Shown: positions 16,907-26,140 of the stretch, piece after piece
Numbering within the stretch: position 1 is the stretch's first letter
How the letters are laid out: every line of letters starts with the position of its first letter
Source of the DNA: Vibrio pomeroyi
Lineage (GTDB): Bacteria > Pseudomonadota > Gammaproteobacteria > Enterobacterales > Vibrionaceae
Direction of reading: 5' to 3'
Assembly (NCBI GenBank): GCA_041879425.1
Contig: CP090854.1
Span: forward strand, 1,674,001 to 1,738,000
DNA length: 64,000 bases
Position numbers and translations under genes: made by a program
Notes under the pieces: model-generated
Seen by the model: the letters and a program-made list of their open reading frames with translations, nothing else
What the model was told of the DNA's origin: nothing
Databases searched by the model: none

Positions 16907-18946
16907 ATGAATATCATGTCTGAGAGATCCCTTTTTACTCGTAAGCCTTTATCGATCGCAGTCGCTGTTATTTGTACTTCACTTTCGCCAAACCTATTAG
17001 CGCAAGAGGAAGTGAAGGATACAGATGAGCAAATGGTAGTTACGGCTACTCGTACAGAGATGGCGTTAAAACAAGCACCAGCTTCAATGTCGGTTATCAC
17101 CGCTCAAGACATCGAAGACAGCCCAGGCATTACCTTGGCAGATATCGTTGCTGAATCAACGAGTGTCGAGTCTGACTTCGATAGCACACGTGCTGGCCGT
17201 CAAATGATCTCTATTCGTGGTATGGATTCTGATTACACGCTTATCATGGTAAACGGCCGTCGTCTAAGTTCGGCGAGCGCTATCATCCGTGGTAATGACT
17301 TCGATCTTTCTACTATCCCTGCTGATTCGATCGAACGTGTTGAAATCATCCGTGGCCCAATGTCTGCACTTTACGGTTCAGATGGTATGGGCGGCACAAT
17401 TAACATCATCACGAAGGCTCCAGAAAACGATTGGAGCTCTACACTAAGCATGGACAACTCTTCACCTATGGATGGTAACGGCGGCCAAGAATACTCGGTT
17501 GGCTTAACGACATCAGGTGCTCTAATTGAAGATGAGTTGTACGCACGTGTTTCTGTAAACCAAACTAGTCGTAATGCATGGCAGCCATACTCAGGTACAC
17601 ACAGTTCTGGTTATGATCGTGAAGACATTACTGCACTAGAAGGCCGCGACACTCTTAGCCTATTAGCAAGCCTGTCATGGCATGCGACGGATAATCAAAC
17701 GATCGATTTTGATTTTGGTTACAGCGACGACGAACGTGAATCAGCGGCAGAAAGTGCAAAATCGGTTATTGAGTCAGACACTCGTGTAGTGCGTCACAGC
17801 CAAGCAATTACACACAGTGGTTTCTGGAGCTGGGGTGATACTCAAGTTCGTTATTCACGCGAGAACGTAACAGATAATGATGCAGCTGATCTAGGCAACA
17901 ACTTCAGCAGCGATATCGAAGAGCTAACTCAAATTGTTGAAGCATCTGCTACTACTTACCTTGGTGACAGCCACACGCTGACATTTGGTATGGACTACCA
18001 GTTAAGTGAATTAACTAACAAAGAAAACCTATCAAGCGGAACGTCTGAAGCATATCAAGGTGCATTGTTTGTACAAGACCAATGGGTCATGACAGACAGC
18101 CTAACCGCAACGATCGGTGGTCGTTTGGATAAGCACGAATTGTACGGCGAAGAGTTCAGCCCACGAGTGTATTTGGTTCACCAAACAACGAATGACCTAA
18201 TCATCAAAGGTGGTGTAGGCAAGGCATTCAAGGCGCCAACCTTGACTCAAAACCAATCTGACTACACAGTATCAAGCTGTAAGGGCGGTTGTGCGTTGGT
18301 GGGTAATGAAGACCTAAATCCAGAGACAAGCATTAACTACGAACTTGCGACGGTATACACACAACCACGTTGGAATGTAGAAGCTGCATTATTCCGTAAT
18401 GAGATTAATGACCTAATCGAAAGAACGCAGGGTTACTGCCCGCAAGGTGGTGATTGGAACGAAAGTGCTCTTCAATGTGAAAACCCTGACGGTACACCAA
18501 CGGGAGATTTAGGCGCGAAGACGTACCAAAACGTGTCTGAAGCTATCATTCAAGGTGTTGAGCTTGGCGGTATGTACCAAATCTCTGACGAGTGGGCCGT
18601 TTCTGGTAACTACACTTACCTAGATACAGAAGACAAGTCGACAGGTGAAGAGCTACTTGAGCGTTACAAGCATTCAGGCTTTGTGAAGCTTAACTGGAAC
18701 CCAACTTACGATCTAAGTACCTTTGTGAGTGCGCGTTACCGTGGTGAGCGTCAGATTGACGGCGACCTAACGCAAGACGCTTATACAACATTGAACATCG
18801 GTACGGTTTACAATGTGAATGATTCAGTGCGACTACGCGCAGGTATTTCAAATCTAACAGATGAGTCAGTATCGGAAGAGTTAGAGTACATTGGTTATGT
18901 TGAAGAGGCACGTACTTACTACGTAGGTATGACTGCAGACTTCTAA
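16907..18946 (+). CDS. TonB-dependent siderophore receptor, IrgA/CirA/FepA-like
   Basis: Outer-membrane gated channel for a ferric siderophore, probably catecholate. In 679 residues: signal peptide ending NLLA about residue 32; TonB box EQMVVTATR at about 42-50; plug domain about 55-165 (ISIRGMDSDYTLIMVNGRR, EIIRGPMSALYGSDGMGGTINI); 22-strand barrel to the C-terminus, which ends in the aromatic YYVGMTADF as expected for BAM recognition. An internal CKGGC and CPQGGDW...LQCEN pair suggests disulphide-closed extracellular loops. Start at 16907 or the ATG at 16916; ribosome sites for both are weak. Fur-controlled. It is not adjacent to the siderophore locus at the right end, so its ligand may be an exogenous siderophore. 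Confidence 0.9.
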   Translation: MNIMSERSLFTRKPLSIAVAVICTSLSPNLLAQEEVKDTDEQMVVTATRTEMALKQAPASMSVITAQDIEDSPGITLADIVAESTSVESDFDSTRAGRQMISIRGMDSDYTLIMVNGRRLSSASAIIRGNDFDLSTIPADSIERVEIIRGPMSALYGSDGMGGTINIITKAPENDWSSTLSMDNSSPMDGNGGQEYSVGLTTSGALIEDELYARVSVNQTSRNAWQPYSGTHSSGYDREDITALEGRDTLSLLASLSWHATDNQTIDFDFGYSDDERESAAESAKSVIESDTRVVRHSQAITHSGFWSWGDTQVRYSRENVTDNDAADLGNNFSSDIEELTQIVEASATTYLGDSHTLTFGMDYQLSELTNKENLSSGTSEAYQGALFVQDQWVMTDSLTATIGGRLDKHELYGEEFSPRVYLVHQTTNDLIIKGGVGKAFKAPTLTQNQSDYTVSSCKGGCALVGNEDLNPETSINYELATVYTQPRWNVEAALFRNEINDLIERTQGYCPQGGDWNESALQCENPDGTPTGDLGAKTYQNVSEAIIQGVELGGMYQISDEWAVSGNYTYLDTEDKSTGEELLERYKHSGFVKLNWNPTYDLSTFVSARYRGERQIDGDLTQDAYTTLNIGTVYNVNDSVRLRAGISNLTDESVSEELEYIGYVEEARTYYVGMTADF

Positions 18947-18976
18947 TCAACCTGCGTTGATTCGATAGATACATTT

Positions 18977-19018
18977 AAAAAAAGAACCCACATGACTTAA
19001 AGTCGTGTGGGTTCTTTT
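18977..19018. terminator. Bidirectional terminator
   Basis: A long stem (AAAGAACCCACATGAC with GTCGTGTGGGTTCTTT, one G-T pair) with an A-run on the left and a T-run on the right serves both the receptor gene and the convergent methyltransferase gene. Confidence 0.92.
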
Positions 19019-19063
19019 GATTTGGGCGCTCGTAACTTGAGCGAGCTTAGGTGTCGAAAAGTG

Positions 19064-19807
19064 TTAGCTTTTTACACAAGTAATAAGAGCATTGCCCGAT
19101 TGGGTATCCCACGGCAACAACTTATCGTAATCGTGTTCAAAGACATGAACTTCAAAGTAGGCTTTGAGTATTTCAATCAACTCTTGGAACGAGAAGGCCA
19201 CCATTGGGTGTTCATCAACCCATATTTGAGTTTCACCAGCGGTTGTCTTCTCTATACGGAGTTTCAACGCCTGTTTGTCACCTTCACCTGAATAATACCA
19301 ACCCGAACGGAAAGTAAAATCATCCTGCTCTTTGTTAGTTGTGTGTCGAACAAAAAGATCATTACAGATCTTGTCTTTGTCTACCACATTGAAGCAGAAC
19401 ACACCGCCTTGTTTTAGCGCTTTATGAACGCTGGCAATGCACTCTTTTAGCTTCTCGATGCCATCGTTGTAGTGGATGGAATACAAGAAACAAGTAATAA
19501 GGTCGAACGGCTCAGAGACTTCAAAATTACTCATGTTCTGCACTGAAAAGTTCGCTTCCGGGCAGCGTATTTGAGCGATGTCTAACATGGGTTGGTTTAG
19601 GTCAAGTCCATTGCTTTGATAGCCGTAATCAATAAAGTGACGAACGTGAGGACCTGTACCACAACCAAGGTCTAGGTGAGTTTTTCCTTCATTTCCAAAA
19701 ATCTGATGTAGCCTACGAACGCAGTTACTTTGCGCTTGGTAGTCAATATCAACACACATTAAATCATAGTAACCAGATAGGTCGGTATAGAGCGCGTTGG
19801 CGGACAT
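19064..19807 (-). CDS. Class I SAM-dependent methyltransferase
   Basis: A 247-residue cytosolic enzyme with the Rossmann-type SAM fold: motif I HLDLGCGTGPHVRHF (about 45-58), acidic residue at the end of strand 2 (GLDLNQPML), motif around VQNMSNFEVSEPFDLITCF, then FCFNVVD. The small N-terminal cap (ALYTDLSGYYDLM) resembles methyltransferases acting on small molecules. Substrate unknown. Single gene. Confidence 0.88.
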   Translation of the reverse strand: MSANALYTDLSGYYDLMCVDIDYQAQSNCVRRLHQIFGNEGKTHLDLGCGTGPHVRHFIDYGYQSNGLDLNQPMLDIAQIRCPEANFSVQNMSNFEVSEPFDLITCFLYSIHYNDGIEKLKECIASVHKALKQGGVFCFNVVDKDKICNDLFVRHTTNKEQDDFTFRSGWYYSGEGDKQALKLRIEKTTAGETQIWVDEHPMVAFSFQELIEILKAYFEVHVFEHDYDKLLPWDTQSGNALITCVKS

Positions 19808-19932
19808 GTTTGCCTGCAGTATTTGCTGAAAAAATTGGGGTGGCGCATAGTAAACTAGAACCTAAAAATAACAAGAAAATCTTGGCTCAGTTTACTAGTT
19901 TAAATGACCTTTATTGATACTTAGCAATTATT

Positions 19933-21258
19933 TCACTGTCCACACGCTACACATGCACCTTCATGGTTTACCGAGACTCTATTTTTTCCGTTTAATTTAG
20001 CACGATAGAGCGCATCATCTGTAACTCGAATCAATGTATTGAGGGAGTTGCTGGTACGAACGATGCAGGTGTCGGTAATGCCAATACTGACGCTTGATTG
20101 AAATTTAGTGCGATTGAACCCCAAGAACTGACGTGTGCGAAACTCTTCGCAGATACGTTCGCCTACAACTCTTGCTTGTGAATCGGCAGTGGCTAGCGCA
20201 GTTGCTTGATTCGTTCGGGCTTTAGGAAAGAAGACGATAAACTCTTCGCCGCCCCAGCGTCCAACAACACCGTTTAACGCTTTAACGTGCTTCTTGATGA
20301 TTTGTGCAAGGGTGCGAATCACTTCATCACCCACACTGTGGCCAAATTGATCGTTAATCTTTTTGAAGTCATCAATGTCCAGCAACAAACAAGACATCTC
20401 AGTTTGATCACTTAACGGCTTTTTCAGCCAATCGTAAATAGCGCTGCGATTGAGCACTTGTGTTAGGTCGTCATGAAGGGCGCGATGTAAAAGTTCCTGT
20501 TCCAATATTACCTTATCTGAAACGTCTTCTATCACCACTTGAATTGCTTTTTCGCCTTGCCAATTAATGATGTTGTCGTAGATGTTGAAGTGCTTTTTAC
20601 TGCCATCAAAGCATTGGTTTTCAACAACTGAACTGAAATTTGGCGGACTACCTTTGAGTATGCTCTGGCAACGTTTCATGGCATTCAGTCGGTTTTCTGG
20701 TGGAATGATTGAAATGATCGAATCCATGGCCAACACCTGTTCAACCGATTTTGCGCCCTGTAGATCAACCCAAGCTTGATTAACCATCAGTGGTTTGAAG
20801 TTTCTATGGACAAGTATGCCTTGTTTAGAGCTGTTGAGCAGAGATTGGTACATCTGGTCTTTTTCTTTATTATGACGCTCAGCTGCGATCACGGAGGTGA
20901 TATCAATGATCATTACGCGAAGTGCAGGGCGCTTGTTGACCTGAATACCTTGGGCAATGCTAAACAAAGACAAGTTACGCCCGTTAATGACGATGTCGGT
21001 ATAGAGCTTTCCTTTTAGAAGTTGTCCTTTTATTGCCGTCAGGTAACGTTCGCGCATGGCTCCATGGAAATGCTCGGGCACCATTGAATAGACAAAGTCG
21101 ACGTTCTTAAGAAGTGATTCTTTACTGGCGTAACCAAATATCTTGGCAATGTTATTATCAACATCAATAACACGATGATCTTGAAGAGTCATGTAGCCCT
21201 GAGCGGAATCAAAGTTCTGGCAAGGTATGGCTGTGGTTAAGTCTAATTGGATACTCAT
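19933..21258 (-). CDS. PAS-PAS diguanylate cyclase (GGDEF)
   Basis: Makes cyclic di-GMP. In 441 residues there are two PAS-like sensor domains (about 20-130 and 140-265) and a C-terminal GGDEF domain (about 275-430) with the active motif GGEEF at 336-340 preceded by RWG, plus LLDIDDFKKINDQFGH. No membrane segment is visible. An inhibitory RxxD was not identified with confidence. The frame opens at a TTG at 21369, but the ATG at 21258 has a CAGG ribosome site and begins a more protein-like sequence, so I use it. C-terminal CVACGQ is Cys-rich. Confidence 0.9.
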   Translation of the reverse strand: MSIQLDLTTAIPCQNFDSAQGYMTLQDHRVIDVDNNIAKIFGYASKESLLKNVDFVYSMVPEHFHGAMRERYLTAIKGQLLKGKLYTDIVINGRNLSLFSIAQGIQVNKRPALRVMIIDITSVIAAERHNKEKDQMYQSLLNSSKQGILVHRNFKPLMVNQAWVDLQGAKSVEQVLAMDSIISIIPPENRLNAMKRCQSILKGSPPNFSSVVENQCFDGSKKHFNIYDNIINWQGEKAIQVVIEDVSDKVILEQELLHRALHDDLTQVLNRSAIYDWLKKPLSDQTEMSCLLLDIDDFKKINDQFGHSVGDEVIRTLAQIIKKHVKALNGVVGRWGGEEFIVFFPKARTNQATALATADSQARVVGERICEEFRTRQFLGFNRTKFQSSVSIGITDTCIVRTSNSLNTLIRVTDDALYRAKLNGKNRVSVNHEGACVACGQ

Positions 21259-21492
21259 ATCGACCTGGTAATCTATCCTCTCACCGGAAACAGGTGCTTG
21301 GTGTGAACTTATGAGCTTCGCAGCGATACACAATGTATCCTTTGTTGTATTGCAACAAGTCGAATGCAATAAGACACATTAATTGCCGCGAGACTATGGA
21401 AGCGAAGTATGATATTCATGATTTATCGAGAGTACCGTAATTTTACTGTACCTAAAACGGATTAAAAATTTATTAAGGATAATTAAAGAGTT

Positions 21493-21951
21493 ATGGAAAT
21501 AAAAATTGATGACTTGTCTGGTGGAGAGGTGATTGAGCTACTTGAAGAGCATTTAGCTGATATGTATGCGACATCACCTCCAGAAAGTGTTCATGCCCTT
21601 GATCTTGATGGACTAAAGTCACCAGAGATAACATTTTTCAGCGCATGGAAAGACAGCCAATTACTGGGCTGTGTCGCGATTAAAGAACTGTCCACTCAAC
21701 ATGCTGAACTCAAGTCGATGAGAACCTCTCAATTTGCTCGTAAATCTGGCGTTGCTAGCCAACTTTTACAACATGTTTTAGATACAGCAATCGCTCGCCA
21801 ATATCGACAAATCAGTTTAGAAACTGGCTCTGAAGATTACTTCAAACCTGCGCGTAACTTGTATGAAAAATTTGGCTTTGGTTATTGCGAACCTTTTGCA
21901 GATTACGAGCTCGATCCTCACAGTCAATTTATGACTATCGAACTGCGCTAG
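21493..21951 (+). CDS. GNAT-family N-acetyltransferase
   Basis: A 152-residue cytosolic acetyl-CoA-dependent acetyltransferase. The CoA-binding motif A is seen as RKSGVASQLLQHVLDTA, followed by ISLETGSEDYFKPARNLYEKFGF (motif B). It is closest in style to small-molecule/peptide GNATs such as YsnE/PhnO-like proteins. Substrate unknown. The protein lies far from the NRPS locus and lacks the features of hydroxyornithine acetyltransferases, so no siderophore role is implied. Confidence 0.88.
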   Translation: MEIKIDDLSGGEVIELLEEHLADMYATSPPESVHALDLDGLKSPEITFFSAWKDSQLLGCVAIKELSTQHAELKSMRTSQFARKSGVASQLLQHVLDTAIARQYRQISLETGSEDYFKPARNLYEKFGFGYCEPFADYELDPHSQFMTIELR

Positions 21952-21980
21952 TGCAAGCTCAGAAGCTAATGTCCAAAAAC

Positions 21981-22006
21981 AAAAAGGTTGCTGATAGCAA
22001 CCTTTT
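21981..22006. terminator. Bidirectional terminator
   Basis: AAAAGGTTGCT with AGCAACCTTTT around a GAT loop separates the GNAT gene from the convergent protease gene. Confidence 0.9.
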
Positions 22007-22037
22007 AACTCTGAATCAATAACAGATGATTAAAGCG

Positions 22038-23756
22038 TTAGCGAGTTTCTAGCTCCGCGAAAATGGCTTCGGCATCGACAACACTTCCTGAGATTGAAAG
22101 TGTGCTGAACGGAACCAGATCGTCAGGGCTAGAAGGCTTTTTAACCAGCAACTCCGGGTAGACTTTCGATTCGCCCATCAACATTGCTTTGAGCTCTTTG
22201 ACGGATAGGTCAGGGTAGCGAGACCAAACTAATGCCGCGACGCCAGACACAACAGGTGCTGCCATGCTGGTACCACTTTTCGAACCATAGGTGTTACCGG
22301 GTGTGGTTGATAAAATGCGGTAGCCCGGTGCGAACACATCAACCGACTTTTGACCAAAGTTACTGAAGCTTGCGACTAAGGTTTCGTCTGCGTATTTTGC
22401 GGATGCACCCACATCTAACCATGTTGAGATAGGCTTCGAGCGGTAATGCTTAGCGTAGCGGTTTGGAAAGCTTGGTTTGATGTCGTTGTCGTTACGGCTG
22501 TTACCCGCAGAGTGAACAATCAGCACGCCTTTACGAGCCGCATAGCGGAAAGCATGGTCGACAATGTACTTACGTGGTGAGTAACTTTTACCAAAACTCA
22601 TATTAATGATCTTCGCACCGTTATCGACTGCGTAACGCACGGCGTTGGCAATGTCTTTGTCTCGCTCATCGCCGTTTGGCACCATACGTACTGCCATGAT
22701 CTGAGCATGATCCGCGACACCATCAATACCAATAAAATTATTACGTTCTGCTGCAATAATTCCCGCCACGTGAGTACCGTGTGAACCTACAGGACCTTTT
22801 ACATCGTTGTTTCCGTATCCTTTTTCCCAAGGGTTAGAAATGTCGTCCCAAACAATATCACCACGTGTATCAAGCTCTAGGTTAAGGTGGAAATCTAAAG
22901 AGTCTTGGTATCGACTGCGACGCGATTCTAGATATTCAAATGAGTACCATGAATCAAACACACTCAAAAGCCCTTCAGCAGCGGTTACAACGCTAGCGTT
23001 CTCATTATCTAAGAGTGTTTTTAAACCGTTCGTAGAAAAGTCTTTTTGATCGACGTATTGAAGAATCTGTTCTTTGAACTCATTGGCTTGCTCAGTTGCA
23101 GTAGTAACGCGATTTAATGCATCTTGGTCATCTTTCAAAGAAGACAAGTAGTCTGCTTCTACCGCTTTAAAGTAAGCTCGTTTTTTACGTGGAATCCAAT
23201 GACCTTTCTCTTTTAGCTTGAGGTACTTTTTGTATTCTCTGGTGACTTCTAATGTGTCTTGGTCAACGTTAATGCCGAGTGAGTTACCCAGAAAGTTCCA
23301 ACCGTGAACATCATCGATGTAGCCATTGTCATCATCATCAATACCGTTGTCTGGGATCTCGTCTTCGTTGGTCCAAAGTTTGTTTTTAAGATCTTCGTGT
23401 TCCACATCAACGCCGGAATCAAGAACGGCCACGATGACAGGTTGTGGTTGAAGAGGGGGCATTAAGTAGTCGTATACCACATCAGAACCCACGCCTTGGA
23501 GTCTGGTGTAACTTGCCGAGAGGTTAAACCAATCGCCACGTTGTTCGTCAGCGTCACTCATCATCCTCATAGAGAAAAATACAGGTTGGATGGTTTCTCG
23601 TGAATAATCTTCAACTATCGTCCCTTTTACATCTTGGATGAAGGGCGAGTTGATAGGTTGAGGCTCTGGACTATTTTCATTAAGAGCCGAGGCAGATACG
23701 TGAGCCGAAGCCATAATGGCCAAAGCGAGAGTGGTAAGTCTGTGTCCGTGATTCAT
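22038..23756 (-). CDS. Secreted subtilisin-like serine protease (S8)
   Basis: A 572-residue exported endopeptidase. It has a signal peptide of about 24 residues (ends SASA), a short propeptide, and a peptidase S8 domain with the triad D113 (AVLDSGVD), H329 (HGTHVAG) and S497 (GTSMAAP), plus the oxyanion Asn in IVHSAGN. A calcium-site-like NGIDDDDNGYIDD lies near 140. An unusually long, charged helical insertion (about 165-300) separates the Asp and His blocks. No C-terminal PPC or P domain is evident. Single gene ending in a shared terminator. Confidence 0.92.
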   Translation of the reverse strand: MNHGHRLTTLALAIMASAHVSASALNENSPEPQPINSPFIQDVKGTIVEDYSRETIQPVFFSMRMMSDADEQRGDWFNLSASYTRLQGVGSDVVYDYLMPPLQPQPVIVAVLDSGVDVEHEDLKNKLWTNEDEIPDNGIDDDDNGYIDDVHGWNFLGNSLGINVDQDTLEVTREYKKYLKLKEKGHWIPRKKRAYFKAVEADYLSSLKDDQDALNRVTTATEQANEFKEQILQYVDQKDFSTNGLKTLLDNENASVVTAAEGLLSVFDSWYSFEYLESRRSRYQDSLDFHLNLELDTRGDIVWDDISNPWEKGYGNNDVKGPVGSHGTHVAGIIAAERNNFIGIDGVADHAQIMAVRMVPNGDERDKDIANAVRYAVDNGAKIINMSFGKSYSPRKYIVDHAFRYAARKGVLIVHSAGNSRNDNDIKPSFPNRYAKHYRSKPISTWLDVGASAKYADETLVASFSNFGQKSVDVFAPGYRILSTTPGNTYGSKSGTSMAAPVVSGVAALVWSRYPDLSVKELKAMLMGESKVYPELLVKKPSSPDDLVPFSTLSISGSVVDAEAIFAELETR

Positions 23757-24269
23757 CTGTGTTGCATCCTTATCATTGTGAGACTGAATAGTTGTTTGCC
23801 TAAAACGGATACTTAGGAAAGTTGTTTAACAAGCACTTACTAAGTCAGTTATACGAGTGGGAAAAGCCCGCTCAAAAAGCAGTCAAAAGGTAATATGCAA
23901 TCAGACTTGTATCATTCGTTTGGTCAATGAAATGGTAGGAAGATCTCACTGTGATCGATTTTAAAGTCTTAAAGTTTGAGCTGAATTCTATTAATAAAAA
24001 CAACATTTATAAAGTGAAGGCACAGGAATAAAGGTGTTTAAAATCAATTGATTAGTTTGTTAATTGTTTGAGATGCGCGTGAAAACTAAAGTGAGAGTCA
24101 GTCTTAGAAAAAGCGGATGTGTACATCTAAGTATTGGCATGTAAGTTACGCCAATCGCCAAATACATGTGATAAGAAGCGCTGATAGGTACAGGGCACTT
24201 GTTAACAATATGATAATTTGGCTACTATTGTGGCCCATACACTCGTAACTACTTTTAAAGACCTTTCTC
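23757..24269. other. 513-bp divergent promoter gap
   Basis: This gap lies between divergent protease and LysE genes. I see no ORF, repeat or clear operator; both promoters must lie here. Confidence 0.5.
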
Positions 24270-24866
24270 ATGTCGACTTATTTTGCTGGTTTTTCTCTTG
24301 GTCTTTCGCTGATTCTTGCGATTGGTTCTCAAAACGCGTTTGTTTTAAAACAAGGTCTCAAGAACCAACATGTTCTGACCATTTGTGCGGTGTGTGCGAT
24401 TTCTGATGCGCTGCTGATCAGTTTTGGGGTAACGGGCTTTGGTGCGATTGTTAAACAGTTTCCACAAATAGAGCAATTTGCTCGTTATGGCGGAGCCATC
24501 TTTTTAGGCGTCTACTCGTTCTTAAGCTTCCGCTCTGCATTCACTGAAAACCACGCTCTGGAAGCAAGTGCAGAAACGAAAGATTCATTAACCAAAGCGA
24601 TAGCCATGTGTTTGGCGTTCACTTGGCTAAACCCGCACGTCTATTTGGATACGGTAGTCCTGCTTGGTTCTATTTCGACTCAATATCAACCTAATCAAAT
24701 GTTATTTGGCGCAGGGGCGGTAACGGCTTCGTTTGTGTTCTTCTTTTCGCTAGGTTATGGCGCTCGATTCTTGGCACCAATGTTTAAGAACCCAAGAGCA
24801 TGGAAGGTATTAGAATTTATCGTCGGTGTGATCATGGCATCTATTGCAATATCTTTGATCGTTTAA
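24270..24866 (+). CDS. LysE/ArgO-family amino-acid exporter
   Basis: A 198-residue inner-membrane protein with about six hydrophobic segments. The N-terminal GLSLILAIGSQNAFVLKQG and the central TWLNPHVYLD are hallmarks of the LysE family and close to ArgO (YggA), which exports basic amino acids such as arginine. No ArgP-type regulator is adjacent. Start at 24270 gives the usual short N-terminus before the first helix. Confidence 0.88.
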   Translation: MSTYFAGFSLGLSLILAIGSQNAFVLKQGLKNQHVLTICAVCAISDALLISFGVTGFGAIVKQFPQIEQFARYGGAIFLGVYSFLSFRSAFTENHALEASAETKDSLTKAIAMCLAFTWLNPHVYLDTVVLLGSISTQYQPNQMLFGAGAVTASFVFFFSLGYGARFLAPMFKNPRAWKVLEFIVGVIMASIAISLIV

Positions 24867-24998
24867 TCGACCAGATTTAGGGATTCAAAGTTTCTGTATT
24901 TCACTATTTCCATAAAAATGGAATTATTTCTCGTCTTTTGGTTTTGGTGTTCGTCTTAGGGGTGTAAACAGAAATTAATGACCTAATTCGGAGTCACC

Positions 24999-25655
24999 AT
25001 GATTAAATTGATTAGCTTTAAAAACTGCCCATTTGTTCAACGTGTTATGGGTTCTCTCGTAATGAAGAATGTACCGTTTGAAATTGAATATATTGAACTG
25101 AGCGACAAGCCACAGTGGTTCTTGGATATTTCGCCAAACGGTCAAGTACCTGTGTTAGTGACTGAAAACGACATGGTATTATTCGAGTCTGATGCGATAG
25201 TTGAATACCTCGATGATAAATATGCACCAATTGAAGAGGTGACTGCCGAGCAAAAGGCATTAGATCGTGCTTGGTCTTATCAGGCGAGCAAACATTACAT
25301 GCCTCAATGCGGCACTATGGGTAGTAAAGATAAAGAGACCTTCGAAACACGTTTGGCGAACCTTCAAAAAGCCTTCCTAAAAGCAGAAAAGAAACTAGGC
25401 GAAACAGTATTCTTTAAAGGCGATTACATCTCTAACGTCGACATTGCCTGGCTACCGTTATTACACCGTGCATCGGTGATCAAAGAGCGTTCTGGTTTTG
25501 ATATGTTGGAAGGCTTCCCAAAAGTACAGAAGTGGCAAGCGGCTTTAATTGAATCTGGATTAACCGATAAAACCGTTCCTGAGGATTTTATTGAGAAATT
25601 CAGTGGCTTCTATTTAACGAACAATTACTTGGCAAGCCTAGCAGAAGCTCGTTAA
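24999..25655 (+). CDS. Glutathione S-transferase family protein
   Basis: A 218-residue cytosolic protein. The thioredoxin-like N-terminal domain carries NCPFVQRV with a catalytic-type cysteine (omega-like) and the glutathione-binding PNGQVPVL and ESDAIVEYL segments; the C-terminal helical domain follows from about residue 85. Likely thiol transferase or detoxification activity; substrate unknown. GGAG lies before the ATG. Confidence 0.9.
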   Translation: MIKLISFKNCPFVQRVMGSLVMKNVPFEIEYIELSDKPQWFLDISPNGQVPVLVTENDMVLFESDAIVEYLDDKYAPIEEVTAEQKALDRAWSYQASKHYMPQCGTMGSKDKETFETRLANLQKAFLKAEKKLGETVFFKGDYISNVDIAWLPLLHRASVIKERSGFDMLEGFPKVQKWQAALIESGLTDKTVPEDFIEKFSGFYLTNNYLASLAEAR

Positions 25656-25723
25656 TAATATTTATACAATTTGATATATATTTTAATAGCAGGCTGTACT
25701 AAATAAATTACCTCAACAAAATA

Positions 25724-25758
25724 AAACTCACTCTATTTGAATATAGTGTGAGTTTTTT
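25724..25758 (+). terminator. Rho-independent terminator of GST gene
   Basis: AACTCACTCTAT pairs with ATAGTGTGAGTT (one mismatch) and six T follow. Confidence 0.88.
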
Positions 25759-25915
25759 AATCTTATGAGTAAGAAAACAATCAATACAACTAAATTTAGT
25801 TACTTCTCTCACATCATAATTAACCCATAGAATTAATGATTTAAGTCGGTTTTATAAGTCAAATAACGGCTTGTCTATTTTTTGTTCCTGTCATTTAATT
25901 GCAATGAAATTAGTC

Positions 25916-26024
25916 AGTCTCATAAGTGAGACTTTATTAAACATCGCTATTTGTTCATTTGATGAACACAAAATGTTGTGATAATTTCTCATTCACTCTG
26001 TAAATGAACAATGTTTTATTATTC
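25916..26024 (+). promoter_or_regulatory. Shared promoter blocks before outer-membrane gene
   Basis: The perfect inverted repeat AGTCTCA-TAAG-TGAGACT (25916-25933), ACACAAA (25966-25972) and ATGAACAATGTTTTATTATT (26004-26023) occur in the same order and near-identical spacing as before the lipoprotein gene at 7448. The 485-bp gap 25656-26140 holds no gene. Confidence 0.6.
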
Positions 26025-26054
26025 ATTCGGAGTTGTTTATTTAATTTATTTTAA

Positions 26055-26115
26055 ACAGTAACGCAACCGGTGGAATAGTGTCGGATAACTATCAGCGGTT
26101 GGTTAGCGTTACTGT
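26055..26115 (+). promoter_or_regulatory. Stable 5'-leader hairpin
   Basis: ACAGTAACGC (26055-26064) pairs perfectly with GCGTTACTGT (26106-26115), and AACCG (26065-26069) continues with CGGTT (26096-26100) after a 5-base bulge. It ends 25 bases before the start codon of the outer-membrane gene, in what should be its leader RNA. Confidence 0.6.
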
Positions 26116-26140
26116 AGGACAAACTAAAAAGGGTATTTTC

